DNA of 64,000 nt, taken from positions 3,472,001-3,536,000 of the forward strand of contig NZ_CP087590.1 of the NCBI RefSeq assembly GCF_015594925.2, in the 5' to 3' direction. How positions within the stretch are numbered: the first letter of the stretch is position 1; the number at the start of each line of letters is the position of its first letter. The position numbers and the translations under genes are program-made. The notes under the pieces were generated by a model. It ran no database searches. It was not told where the DNA came from and worked only from the letters and a program-made list of their open reading frames with translations. Below, in pieces: positions 1 to 8,652 of this stretch. The stretch is from Vibrio sp. VB16 (GTDB lineage Bacteria > Pseudomonadota > Gammaproteobacteria > Enterobacterales > Vibrionaceae).

Positions 1-3000
1 AACTGATGCAGTTCTTGTTGTTCCTTCAGCATTTGGTTGATCTTGTCACCGATACCTTTCGCAGCTAGACCCATATGAACTTCTAAGATCTGACCAATGT
101 TCATACGAGACGGTACACCCAGTGGGTTAAGTACGATGTCAACAGGCTGACCTTTTTCATCGTAAGGCATGTCTTCAACAGGGTTAATCTTAGAGATTAC
201 ACCCTTGTTACCGTGACGACCGGCCATCTTATCACCAGGTTGGATACGACGCTTAACCGCTAGATAAACTTTAACAATCTTAAGAACACCAGGTGCTAAA
301 TCATCACCTTGTGTAATCTTACGACGTTTGTTTTCAAACTTCTTATCGAAGTCTGCTTTAAGCTCGTCCCACTGCTCAGCAAGTTGCTCAAGCAATGATT
401 GAAGCTCATCATCTTCTAGTGTTTGTTCTAGCCACTGTTTACGGTGAATAGAATCTAGCTTAGCTTCAGAGTAACCGCCTGAAACAAGTACAGCTCTAAC
501 ACGAGCAAGTAGACCACCTTCAAGAATTTCAAACTCTTCAGTAAGGTCTTTCTTCGCTTCTTTAAGCTGCATTTGTTCAATTTCTAGTGCACGCTTATCT
601 TTCTCAACGCCGTCACGAGTGAAGACTTGAACATCGATAATCGTACCTGAAACAGAGTTTGGTACACGTAGTGACGTATCTTTAACATCGGATGCTTTTT
701 CACCAAAGATAGCTCGTAAGAGTTTCTCTTCAGGAGTTAGCTGAGTTTCACCTTTAGGTGTCACTTTACCAACTAGGATGTCACCACCCTTCACTTCAGC
801 ACCAATATAAACGATACCTGACTCGTCTAGTTTAGACAGAGCAGATTCACCTACGTTTGGAATATCCGCAGTGATCTCTTCAGATCCCAGCTTAGTATCA
901 CGTGCCACACAAGATAGCTCTTGAATGTGGATAGTCGTGAAACGGTCTTCCTGAACGACACGCTCAGAAACGAGGATTGAATCCTCAAAGTTATAACCGT
1001 TCCAAGGCATGAATGCCAAGCGAATATTTTGACCAAGCGCCAATTCACCAAGGTCGGTTGAAGGACCATCAGCAATTACGTCACCTTTTGCTACTGGTTC
1101 ACCAGGTAGCACGGTTGGGCGTTGGTTAATACAAGTATTCTGGTTAGAACGCGTGTATTTAGTTAGGTTATAGATGTCGATACCGGCTTCGCCAGGTACC
1201 AATTCAATTTCATTAACCTTAACCACGATACGAGATGCGTCTACTGACTGAACAGTACCGCCACGTTTTGCTACCGCAGTAACACCGGAGTCAACCGCTA
1301 CGTTACGCTCAATACCAGTACCTACAAGAGGCTTATCTGCGCGTAATGTTGGAACCGCCTGACGTTGCATGTTCGCACCCATTAGGGCACGGTTCGCATC
1401 ATCGTGTTCTAGGAACGGGATAAGCGATGCAGCGACAGATACAACCTGGTTGGTTGCAACGTCCATGTAGTTAACTTGGTCACGTGGATGAAGACCAGAT
1501 TCACCTTTCTGACGCGCCGTAACTAATTCTTCTCCGAAGGCATTAGTTTCAGTTAGCGTAGAGTTCGCCTGAGCGATGATGAATTGCCCTTCTTCAATAG
1601 CTGACAAGTAATCAACATCGGAAGTCACAATACCATCAACAACGCGACGGTAAGGGGTTTCTAGGAAACCAAAATCGTTACAGCGTGCAAACGCAGACAA
1701 CGAGTTGATAAGACCGATGTTTGGACCTTCAGGCGTTTCAATCGGACATAAGCGACCGTAGTGAGTTACGTGAACATCACGTACTTCAAAACCTGCGCGT
1801 TCACGAGTAAGACCACCAGGACCCAATGCAGAGATACGACGTTTATGCGTCACTTCTGATAACGGGTTGTTCTGATCCATAAACTGTGAAAGCTGTGAAG
1901 AGCCAAAGAATTCTTTAACAGCTGCAGAAATAGGCTTAGCGTTGATAAGGTCTTGCGGCATGATTGCATCAAGGTCACCAAGGCTTAAACGTTCTTTCAC
2001 TGCACGCTCAACACGTACTAAACCAACACGGAATTGGTTTTCAGCCATTTCGCCTACGCTTCGTATACGACGGTTTCCTAAGTGGTCGATATCGTCCACT
2101 ACACCTTTACCGTTACGAATGCCTATAAGCTTCTTCATTACTTCGATGATGTCGGTTTCGTCAAGGATACCTTGCTCGCCAGCATCTTCACGACCAATCG
2201 AACTGTTAAACTTCATACGACCAACAGTCGATAGATCATAACGTTCTACAGCGAAGAATAAGCTTTGGAATAAAGCTTCTGCCGCATCTTTTGTTGGTGG
2301 CTCACCAGGACGCATCATACGGTAGATTTCAACTAGCGCAGAAATACGGTCAACCGTGCTATCGACACGCAATGTGTCGGACATGAATGGACCGTGGTCT
2401 AGATCATTGGTGAACAGAACCTGTAAATGTTTGTGACCAGCTTGAGAAAGGTTAGCTAACGCTTCTAAGCTGATTTCTTGGTTCGCCGCAACGATAATCT
2501 CGCCAGTGTCTTCATTAATGTAATCTTTAGAAGAAACTTTACCAACGATGTACTCTACTGGTACTTCGATGGACTCAACGCCATCTTTTTCAAGATTGCG
2601 GATGTGACGAGCCGTAACGCGGCGACCTGTTTCGATGTAAGTCTTGCCATTCGCTTCTATATCAAAGTTTGCCGTCTCGCCACGCAGGCGTTCAGGGACC
2701 AACTCCATCATAAGAGTTTGGTCTTTCACTTCGAAGTTCACTTTGTCGAAGAAGATATCAAGGATCTCTTCTGTCGTCTTTTGCAGTGCACGAAGAATGA
2801 TAGAAGCAGGCAGTTTACGACGACGGTCGATACGTACGTATAAATTATCCTTAGGATCGAACTCAAAGTCTAACCATGAGCCACGGTAAGGAATAACACG
2901 TGCGTTATATAAAACTTTACCTGATGAGTGGGTTTTACCCTTATCGCTGTCGAAGAACACACCTGGGCTTCGATGCAGCTGGGATACGATAACCCTCTCA

Positions 3001-3422
3001 GTACCATTAATTACAAAGGTACCATTATCAGTCATTAATGGGATCTCACCCATGTAAACTTCTTGTTCTTTAATGTCTTTTACGGTACCTGCTGGTGCAT
3101 CTCTATCAAACACAACAAGGCGCAATTTTACGCGCAATGGTTTTGAATAAGTTACACCACGAATTTGACATTCTTTAACATCAAAAACTGGTTCACCAAG
3201 ACGGTAGCTAACGTATTGCAGCTCAGAATTGCCGTTATAGCTCTGAATAGGAAATACAGAACGAAAAGCGGCTTCAAGACCGTGTTGTCCTTCAGGATCC
3301 TGTTCGATAAATTTATCGAAGGAATCAAGCTGGATTGATAGCAAATATGGAATGTCCAAAACTTGTGGACGAGTACCAAAATCCTTACGGATGCGCTTTT
3401 TCTCGGTATAAGAGTAAACCAT
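1..3422 (-). CDS. rpoB: RNA polymerase beta subunit (3' end outside window)
   Basis: Catalytic beta subunit of RNA polymerase. The reverse strand reads through without a stop from an ATG at 3422 (MVYSYTEKKR start) to the window edge, giving about 1140 of the roughly 1340 residues usual for the family, so the C-terminus is missing only because the window ends. The rifampicin-binding cluster lies near 1800-1905 (GSSQLSQFMDQNNPL, then THKRRISALGPGG), with the usual Q, D, H, R and S residues, so the sequence looks rifampicin sensitive. The PETPEGPNIGL-type and GDKMAGRHGNKG motifs are intact. It is downstream of rplL and separated from it by an attenuator-like hairpin. Identification is certain; only the 3' part is unseen. 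Confidence 0.98.
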   Translation of the reverse strand, partial: MVYSYTEKKRIRKDFGTRPQVLDIPYLLSIQLDSFDKFIEQDPEGQHGLEAAFRSVFPIQSYNGNSELQYVSYRLGEPVFDVKECQIRGVTYSKPLRVKLRLVVFDRDAPAGTVKDIKEQEVYMGEIPLMTDNGTFVINGTERVIVSQLHRSPGVFFDSDKGKTHSSGKVLYNARVIPYRGSWLDFEFDPKDNLYVRIDRRRKLPASIILRALQKTTEEILDIFFDKVNFEVKDQTLMMELVPERLRGETANFDIEANGKTYIETGRRVTARHIRNLEKDGVESIEVPVEYIVGKVSSKDYINEDTGEIIVAANQEISLEALANLSQAGHKHLQVLFTNDLDHGPFMSDTLRVDSTVDRISALVEIYRMMRPGEPPTKDAAEALFQSLFFAVERYDLSTVGRMKFNSSIGREDAGEQGILDETDIIEVMKKLIGIRNGKGVVDDIDHLGNRRIRSVGEMAENQFRVGLVRVERAVKERLSLGDLDAIMPQDLINAKPISAAVKEFFGSSQLSQFMDQNNPLSEVTHKRRISALGPGGLTRERAGFEVRDVHVTHYGRLCPIETPEGPNIGLINSLSAFARCNDFGFLETPYRRVVDGIVTSDVDYLSAIEEGQFIIAQANSTLTETNAFGEELVTARQKGESGLHPRDQVNYMDVATNQVVSVAASLIPFLEHDDANRALMGANMQRQAVPTLRADKPLVGTGIERNVAVDSGVTAVAKRGGTVQSVDASRIVVKVNEIELVPGEAGIDIYNLTKYTRSNQNTCINQRPTVLPGEPVAKGDVIADGPSTDLGELALGQNIRLAFMPWNGYNFEDSILVSERVVQEDRFTTIHIQELSCVARDTKLGSEEITADIPNVGESALSKLDESGIVYIGAEVKGGDILVGKVTPKGETQLTPEEKLLRAIFGEKASDVKDTSLRVPNSVSGTIIDVQVFTRDGVEKDKRALEIEQMQLKEAKKDLTEEFEILEGGLLARVRAVLVSGGYSEAKLDSIHRKQWLEQTLEDDELQSLLEQLAEQWDELKADFDKKFENKRRKITQGDDLAPGVLKIVKVYLAVKRRIQPGDKMAGRHGNKGVISKINPVEDMPYDEKGQPVDIVLNPLGVPSRMNIGQILEVHMGLAAKGIGDKINQMLKEQQELHQ

Positions 3423-3601
3423 GGGGTTCCTCAGCTCGCTGATAAGTGACCCAATCTACCCAATCATTTTCTAAACGAAAAGAGCGGGGCAGTACTAGCA
3501 ACTGTTTACTGTAGACCCTATGCAAGCTGACTTACATAGCGGTTTTTTGCTTGAATATTGGTATCTAAACAGCAGGAAAATTCACCAATACCCTACAGCG
3601 C

Positions 3602-3632
3602 AAAAAGGCCGGTGGTTATAAAACCACCAGCC
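3602..3632 (-). terminator. rplL-rpoB intergenic attenuator/terminator hairpin
   Basis: On the minus strand an 11-bp stem (GGCTGGTGGTT / AACCACCGGCC, one T-G pair) closes a TTAT loop and is followed by five T residues. It lies 30 bases after the rplL stop and 180 bases before rpoB. In E. coli a partial terminator at this position sets the ratio of L7/L12 to beta subunit, and the same role is inferred here. Confidence 0.8.
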
Positions 3633-3661
3633 ATCAGCCTTTCGGCTAAGCTAAGTAATTA

Positions 3662-4027
3662 TTACTTAACTTCAACAGTTGCACCAGCTTCTTCTAGAGT
3701 AGCTTTCAGTGTTTCTGCTTCTTCTTTAGATACAGCTTCTTTAACAGCAGCAGGAGCGCTATCAACTAGGCCCTTAGCTTCTTTAAGGCCTAGACCTGTA
3801 GCAGCACGTACTGCTTTGATTACAGATACTTTATTTCCGCCAATAGCAGTAAGCATCACATCAAATTCAGTTTGCTCTTCTGCAACTTCAGCAGCAGCGC
3901 CACCAGCAACAACAGCTGCTGCAGCAGAAACGCCGAATTTTTCTTCCATAGCTTCGATAAGCTCTACAACTTGCATTACAGACATTTCTGCAACTGCATC
4001 TAGGATTTGCTCGTTAGTAATAGACAT
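3662..4027 (-). CDS. rplL: 50S ribosomal protein L7/L12
   Basis: Stalk protein of the large ribosomal subunit, present as dimers bound to L10, recruiting translation factors such as EF-Tu and EF-G. The 121 residues match family length. The N-terminal dimerisation helices (MSITNEQILDAVAEM) lead into an alanine-rich hinge around residues 33-50 and the globular factor-binding C-terminal domain (KVSVIKAVRAATGLGLKEAK). It sits 57 bases after rplJ in the usual rplJL order and is followed by the attenuator before rpoB. No oddities seen. Confidence 0.98.
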   Translation of the reverse strand: MSITNEQILDAVAEMSVMQVVELIEAMEEKFGVSAAAAVVAGGAAAEVAEEQTEFDVMLTAIGGNKVSVIKAVRAATGLGLKEAKGLVDSAPAAVKEAVSKEEAETLKATLEEAGATVEVK

Positions 4028-4084
4028 AACAATTCTCTTTTAAGTCAACAATTAGTTTATTTTGCAATCAGTACAAAGTGAGGC

Positions 4085-4579
4085 TTATGCCGCAACTTCT
4101 TCTTTCTGATCGCGAACAGCAGCGATTGTACGTACCAGCTTGCCAGCTGAAGCTTCTTTCATGCACATCATTAGGCGTGCGATAGCTTCGTCGTAAGTTG
4201 GTAGTGTCGCCAATACATTAGCGTCAGTAACTACGCCTTCAAATGCAGCAGCTTTGATCTCAAAATCTTTATTCTCTTTCGCGAAATCTTTAAAGATACG
4301 CGCAGCAGCACCTGGGTGCTCGTTAGAGAATGCGATCAAAGTTGGACCTACGAATACGTCTTGTAGACATTCGTAAGCTGTGCCTTCTACAGCGCGACGT
4401 GCTAGTGTGTTGCGAACAACTCTCATGTAAACACCCGCTTCACGAGCTTGTTTACGTAGAGTAGTCATCGCGCCAACAGTAACGCCACGAGAGTCAGCTA
4501 CAACTGCAGAAAGTGCATCACCGGCTGCTTCGTTGACTTCAGCAACAATTGCTTTTTTGTCTTGAAGGTTTAAAGCCAT
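4085..4579 (-). CDS. rplJ: 50S ribosomal protein L10
   Basis: L10 anchors the L7/L12 stalk to 23S rRNA and, in complex with L7/L12, represses its own mRNA in known relatives. The open frame extends 12 codons upstream, but the start at 4579 (MALNLQDKKAIV) is chosen because it matches the family N-terminus and has an AGGAG ribosome-binding site nine bases upstream; this gives 164 residues, the expected size. The C-terminal helix that binds L12 dimers is present. It is preceded by a roughly 300-base leader with a promoter, and followed by rplL. Confidence 0.97.
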   Translation of the reverse strand: MALNLQDKKAIVAEVNEAAGDALSAVVADSRGVTVGAMTTLRKQAREAGVYMRVVRNTLARRAVEGTAYECLQDVFVGPTLIAFSNEHPGAAARIFKDFAKENKDFEIKAAAFEGVVTDANVLATLPTYDEAIARLMMCMKEASAGKLVRTIAAVRDQKEEVAA

Positions 4580-4875
4580 CTTGGATTTACTCCTGGTTGT
4601 CGTTACACCACCCAATATTCATAAATAGATATCGGGAGTTAATACGGTGCATTCCCAGATAAAAGCCAATCGAAATAAAATTGACTTTCTTCGGTTCGGG
4701 CACCGTCTACGTAGGTAGACATTAAGTTTCAAATATAAAATTCAAAACGCCTACGGTCTTGGACGGAGACTGCGATAGCGAGGTATTTCAACGTTTCTCT
4801 CAAACAAATAATAAAATTTGCTCAATAAAACCACTAAAATGACCTTTAAAACGCAGTCCCAACCACAAATTAAAT
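4580..4875 (-). promoter_or_regulatory. rplJ leader (probable L10 autoregulatory leader)
   Basis: A 296-base untranslated stretch lies between the rplA-rplJ promoter/hairpin and the rplJ start. In enterobacteria and vibrios this leader folds into an RNA that binds the L10-(L7/L12) complex and represses translation. Several short complementary stretches are visible, including GGTGC/GCACC arms around 4646-4700 on the minus strand. I infer the leader from position and length; its fold was not computed. Confidence 0.5.
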
Positions 4876-4906
4876 AGGCGCGGAATTATACATGAATTCC
4901 GCGCCT
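4876..4906 (-). terminator. rplA distal hairpin with embedded rplJ promoter -10
   Basis: A perfect 12-bp inverted repeat (AGGCGCGGAATT / AATTCCGCGCCT, loop of seven) lies just after the rplA stop. The following bases on the minus strand (ATTTAATTTG) form only a weak U-tract. The minus-strand sequence TATAAT at 4885-4890 straddles the loop and the distal arm and is followed by a GC-rich discriminator (TCCGCGCC); a weak -35 (TTTGCA) lies 17 bases upstream. It probably acts as both a leaky terminator of rplKA and the promoter of rplJL-rpoBC. Confidence 0.65.
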
Positions 4907-4913
4907 ATGCAAA

Positions 4914-5618
4914 TTAGCTTGCTACAGTGTTCAGGCTAGTTTGATCAACCGCAACACCAGCACCCATCGTTGTAGAGATGCTAACTTTCTGTAAGAAAAC
5001 ACCCTTCGCAGAAGATGGCTTCGCTTTCTTAAGTGCAACTAGAAGAGCTTCTAAGTTCTCTTGTAGTTGAGCAGTTTCGAAAGAGGCTTTACCAATAGTA
5101 GTATGGATAATGCCGTTCTTATCGTTACGATAGCGAACCTGACCTGCTTTAGCATTTTTAACTGCTTGTGCAACGTTAGGAGTTACAGTACCAACCTTAG
5201 GGTTTGGCATAAGACCGCGTGGACCTAGGATTGTACCTAGTTGTCCAACAACGCGCATTGCATCCGGAGAAGCAACAACAACGTCAAAGTCCATAACGCC
5301 TTTTTTAACTTGCTCAGCAAGATCTTCCATACCTACGATATCTGCGCCGGCTTCTTTAGCCGCTTCAGCGTTAGCACCTTGAGTGAACACTGCAACGCGA
5401 ATGTCACGGCCAGTACCGTGCGGTAGCACAGTTGCGCCACGTACGTTTTGGTCAGATTTACGAGCGTCAATACCAAGATTAACAGCTACGTCTACACTTT
5501 CTACAAACTTAGCTGTTGCTAGTTCTTTAAGAAGAGCGATTGCTTCGTTGATTTCGTATTGCTTAGTTACGTCAACTTTGTCGCGTATTACGCGCATGCG
5601 TTTAGTTAGTTTTGCCAT
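4914..5618 (-). CDS. rplA: 50S ribosomal protein L1
   Basis: L1 forms the mobile L1 stalk on the 50S subunit near the E site and represses translation of rplK-rplA in known relatives. The 234 residues match family length exactly. Conserved stretches include the N-terminal KLTKRMRVIRDKVD, the AGADIVGMEDLAEQVKKG region and the GPRGLMPNPKVGTV loop. It begins four bases after the rplK stop, so the two are co-transcribed and probably translationally coupled. A terminator-like hairpin with an embedded promoter follows at once. Confidence 0.98.
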   Translation of the reverse strand: MAKLTKRMRVIRDKVDVTKQYEINEAIALLKELATAKFVESVDVAVNLGIDARKSDQNVRGATVLPHGTGRDIRVAVFTQGANAEAAKEAGADIVGMEDLAEQVKKGVMDFDVVVASPDAMRVVGQLGTILGPRGLMPNPKVGTVTPNVAQAVKNAKAGQVRYRNDKNGIIHTTIGKASFETAQLQENLEALLVALKKAKPSSAKGVFLQKVSISTTMGAGVAVDQTSLNTVAS

Positions 5619-5622
5619 AATC

Positions 5623-6051
5623 TTAACCCTCTACCACTAGGCCCATTGAACGAGCAGTACCTGCGATAGAACGTTTCATTGCTTCAACGTCAGCGCCAGT
5701 CATATCTGCAGCTTTTGTTTCTGCAATTTCTTGCAGCTGAGCGTCAGTTACAGTACCAACTTTCTCAGTATTTGGACGACCAGAACCAGACTTAACGCCA
5801 GCTGCTTTCTTAAGAAGAACAGCTGCCGGTGGAGTCTTAGTTTCGAACGTGAAAGAACGGTCGCTGTATACAGAGATAACAACTGGGATCGGTAGACCTT
5901 TCTCAACAGATTCTGTTTTTGCGTTAAACGCTTTACAGAATTCCATGATGTTCACACCGTGTTGTCCTAGAGCAGGACCTACTGGTGGACTTGGGTTCGC
6001 CATACCTGCTGCAACTTGCAGCTTGATATAAGCTTCAACTTTCTTAGCCAT
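5623..6051 (-). CDS. rplK: 50S ribosomal protein L11
   Basis: L11 binds the GTPase-associated centre of 23S rRNA and is needed for RelA activation during the stringent response. The 142 residues match the family, with the proline-rich N-terminal domain (ANPSPPVGPALGQHGVNIMEFCKAFN, residues 18-43) and the rRNA-binding C-terminal domain (KTADMTGADVEAMKRSIAGTARSMG type). First gene of the rplK-rplA pair; its promoter appears to be nested in the nusG terminator hairpin just upstream. Confidence 0.98.
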   Translation of the reverse strand: MAKKVEAYIKLQVAAGMANPSPPVGPALGQHGVNIMEFCKAFNAKTESVEKGLPIPVVISVYSDRSFTFETKTPPAAVLLKKAAGVKSGSGRPNTEKVGTVTDAQLQEIAETKAADMTGADVEAMKRSIAGTARSMGLVVEG

Positions 6052-6125
6052 GATATTTCCTAATGCTTGGGTTCAAACGCTAATCTATTGATCAGCTCCC
6101 CGCTTTTTTAATAATAACCTGTAAA

Positions 6126-6158
6126 AAGGCGCGAAATTATAATCAGATTTCGCGCCTT
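6126..6158 (-). terminator. secE-nusG terminator with embedded rplK promoter -10
   Basis: A perfect 12-bp stem (AAGGCGCGAAAT / ATTTCGCGCCTT) with a nine-base loop is followed on the minus strand by a T run, a good intrinsic terminator about 25 bases after nusG. The minus-strand TATAAT at 6136-6141 starts inside the loop and runs into the distal arm, with a GC-rich discriminator (TTCGCGCC) after it. The promoter for rplKA is therefore overlapping the terminator for secE-nusG. Confidence 0.7.
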
Positions 6159-6182
6159 ACACAAGTATAAAAAGATGTTTTT

Positions 6183-6731
6183 TTAATCAAGTTTCTCAAC
6201 TTGACCAAATTCAAGCTCAACTGGTGTTGCACGACCAAAGATCGAAACAGACACTTTAATGCGGCTTTTCTCATAATCTGCTTCTTCAACGGTACCGTTA
6301 AAGTCTGCAAATGGACCATCGTTAACACGTACCACTTCACCAGGTTCAAACATAGTCTTAGGACGAGGAGCTTCGCTCGCTTGTTCTAGACGGTTCAAAA
6401 TGGCGTCAGCTTCTTTGTCAGTGATAGGAGCTGGACGGTCAGAAGTACCACCAATGAAGCCCATTACACGTGGAACGCTACGTACAAGGTGCCATGATTC
6501 ATCGTTCATCAACATCTGAACGAGAACATAACCTGGGAAGAATTTGCGTTCACTTTTGCGGCGTTGGCCAGCACGCATTTCAACTACTTCTTCTGTAGGA
6601 ACAAGAATTTCGCCGAAGTAATCTTCCATCGTGTGCATTTTTATATACTCACGAAGAGATTGAGCAACACGACCTTCATAGCCTGAAAAAGCCTGAACCA
6701 CATACCAACGTTTTTTTGGAGCTTCACTCAT
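6183..6731 (-). CDS. nusG: Transcription termination/antitermination factor NusG
   Basis: NusG binds RNA polymerase, suppresses pausing, links to Rho and couples transcription to the ribosome. The 182 residues carry the NGN domain (KKRWYVVQAFSGYEGRVAQSL at the N-terminus) and a C-terminal KOW domain (GEVVRVNDGPFADFNGTVEEAD, about residues 127-150). It follows secE after 12 bases, the widely conserved secE-nusG operon, and ends at a strong intrinsic terminator. Confidence 0.98.
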   Translation of the reverse strand: MSEAPKKRWYVVQAFSGYEGRVAQSLREYIKMHTMEDYFGEILVPTEEVVEMRAGQRRKSERKFFPGYVLVQMLMNDESWHLVRSVPRVMGFIGGTSDRPAPITDKEADAILNRLEQASEAPRPKTMFEPGEVVRVNDGPFADFNGTVEEADYEKSRIKVSVSIFGRATPVELEFGQVEKLD

Positions 6732-6743
6732 GAATTAAAACCC

Positions 6744-7121
6744 TCATGCACCAGTAACTAAGGCAACTAGACGAACCATAATGCCGTCAATTCCCCAAAG
6801 TATTAAAGCCATAATAATACATACGACCAAAACGATTAGTGTTGTTTGCATAGTCTCTTGGCGCGTAGGCCAAACTACCTTACGAACTTCCATACGAGAT
6901 TCGCGTGCAAAACTAATCGCTGTTTTACCTTTTGCTGTAGTTGCAGACACACCAAGAGCTGCTGCGATTAAAACAACGACTCCTGCTACGCGTAATACAA
7001 CCGACATTTCACCATACAGGTAATTACCCACTACAGCAGCGGCTAGCAGAGCAAAAGCGATAATCCACTTAAATGTATCTGCTGCACTTGAGCTATTAGG
7101 AGTTTCAGCATTTGCGTTCAT
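6744..7121 (-). CDS. secE: Preprotein translocase subunit SecE
   Basis: Inner-membrane component of the SecYEG translocon that clamps SecY. The 125 residues contain three membrane helices as in the longer gammaproteobacterial type: about 19-38, 42-60 and the essential C-terminal one around 95-115. A conserved amphipathic stretch (FARESRMEVRKVVWPTRQETMQTT) precedes the last helix. Start ATG at 7121 fits the family. First gene of the secE-nusG operon, downstream of tuf. Confidence 0.97.
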   Translation of the reverse strand: MNANAETPNSSSAADTFKWIIAFALLAAAVVGNYLYGEMSVVLRVAGVVVLIAAALGVSATTAKGKTAISFARESRMEVRKVVWPTRQETMQTTLIVLVVCIIMALILWGIDGIMVRLVALVTGA

Positions 7122-7301
7122 AAAACCAACCCGTTACAAGTCTTAACTATAGACGACAACAACCCCGCTGCTGCAGGGCTCATTCTTAATACATCAAAAA
7201 AACTAATGCACCGATCAGCCAAGATACACATCTTGACTCGAAAATTCTTTGTTTTTCAACAAGATCGACATAAAAACAGCCAACCCTTTTTTCATGTGCT
7301 T

Positions 7302-7329
7302 AAAAAGGGCATCAAATGATGCCCTTTTT
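7302..7329 (-). terminator. tuf terminator
   Basis: A 12-bp perfect stem (AAAAAGGGCATC / GATGCCCTTTTT) with an AAAT loop lies 20 bases after the tuf stop; on the minus strand it ends in a run of Ts. Classic intrinsic terminator separating tuf from secE-nusG. Confidence 0.9.
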
Positions 7330-7348
7330 ACTAGCCGTTCGTCAAATC

Positions 7349-8533
7349 TTATTCGAAGATTTTAGCAACAACACCAGCACCAACAGTACGACCACCTTCA
7401 CGAATCGCGAAGCGTAGACCGTCATCCATTGCGATTGGAGCAATTAGCTCAACCGTCATTTGGATGTTGTCACCTGGCATTACCATCTCTACACCTTCCG
7501 GCAAAGTGATGTCGCCTGTTACGTCCGTTGTACGGAAGTAAAACTGTGGACGGTAACCTTTGAAGAATGGAGTATGACGACCACCTTCATCTTTAGAAAG
7601 AACGTAAACTTCTGATTCAAACTTCGTATGAGGAGTGATTGAATTTGGAGCCGCCAATACTTGACCGCGCTCTACGTCTTCACGTTTTGTACCACGTAGT
7701 AAAGCACCAACGTTCTCGCCTGCACGACCTTCGTCAAGCAGTTTACGGAACATTTCAACACCAGTACAAGTCGTAGTAGTTGTCTCTTTGATACCAACGA
7801 TAACAACTTCGTCACCAACTTTTAGGATACCACGTTCGATACGACCCGTTACTACTGTACCACGACCTTGAATTGAGAATACATCTTCAATTGGTAGTAG
7901 GAACGGTAGATCCACTGCACGCTCTGGCATTGGGATATAGTTGTCTAGCGCTTCTGCTAGCTCAATGATCTTATCTTCCCACTCTTTCTCACCGTTAAGT
8001 GCGCCTAGAGCTGAACCTTGGATTACTGGAAGATCGTCACCTGGGTATTCGTATTCAGAAAGAAGTTCACGAACTTCCATCTCTACTAGTTCTAGTAGTT
8101 CTTCATCATCAACCATGTCACATTTGTTCATGAATACGATGATGTAAGGGATACCAACCTGACGTCCAAGTAGGATGTGCTCACGAGTTTGTGGCATAGG
8201 GCCATCTGTCGCAGCTACTACTAGGATACCGCCGTCCATTTGCGCAGCACCAGTGATCATGTTTTTAACATAATCGGCGTGTCCTGGGCAATCTACGTGT
8301 GCGTAGTGACGTGCTGGTGTATCGTACTCAACGTGAGACGTTGCAATAGTGATACCGCGCTCACGCTCTTCTGGAGCGTTATCGATTGATGCGAAGTCTT
8401 TCGCTTCACCGCCGTACACTTTTGAAAGAGTAGTACAGATTGCAGCAGTTAGAGTTGTTTTACCGTGGTCAACGTGGCCAATAGTACCAACGTTTACGTG
8501 CGGTTTCGTACGTTCAAATTTTTCTTTAGACAT
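7349..8533 (-). CDS. tuf: Translation elongation factor Tu
   Basis: EF-Tu delivers aminoacyl-tRNA to the ribosomal A site using GTP. The start at 8533 (MSKEKFERTKPHVN) is chosen over an upstream in-frame codon because it gives the universal N-terminus and 394 residues. G motifs are present: GHVDHGKTT (residues 19-27), DCPGHADY and NKCDMVDD, followed by beta-barrel domains 2 and 3 ending in GVVAKIFE. It lies directly after a Thr-Tyr-Gly-Thr tRNA cluster, so it corresponds to the tufB copy of E. coli. Confidence 0.98.
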   Translation of the reverse strand: MSKEKFERTKPHVNVGTIGHVDHGKTTLTAAICTTLSKVYGGEAKDFASIDNAPEERERGITIATSHVEYDTPARHYAHVDCPGHADYVKNMITGAAQMDGGILVVAATDGPMPQTREHILLGRQVGIPYIIVFMNKCDMVDDEELLELVEMEVRELLSEYEYPGDDLPVIQGSALGALNGEKEWEDKIIELAEALDNYIPMPERAVDLPFLLPIEDVFSIQGRGTVVTGRIERGILKVGDEVVIVGIKETTTTTCTGVEMFRKLLDEGRAGENVGALLRGTKREDVERGQVLAAPNSITPHTKFESEVYVLSKDEGGRHTPFFKGYRPQFYFRTTDVTGDITLPEGVEMVMPGDNIQMTVELIAPIAMDDGLRFAIREGGRTVGAGVVAKIFE

Positions 8534-8652
8534 GAGTTGTCCCTCTAGGTACGGATTTAGGTGGCTTTGATGACCACGCAACCAAAAAATATTGGTAATT
8601 AAACTTTCTTAATAACTAATAATATATCAAAAGGAGATACTTGCTTCAGAGT

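Noticed and set aside
1942..2843. Plus-strand frames opposite rpoB
   Set aside because: They are shadows of the conserved rpoB reading frame and have no recognisable domain.
3558..4043. Long plus-strand frame of 161 codons opposite rplL
   Set aside because: It is antisense to rplL, with low-complexity Ser/Ala/Thr composition that mirrors the alanine-rich hinge; no ribosome-binding site or family similarity.
7941..8147. Ser-rich plus-strand frame opposite tuf
   Set aside because: Composition is a by-product of Glu/Asp codons of EF-Tu read in reverse.
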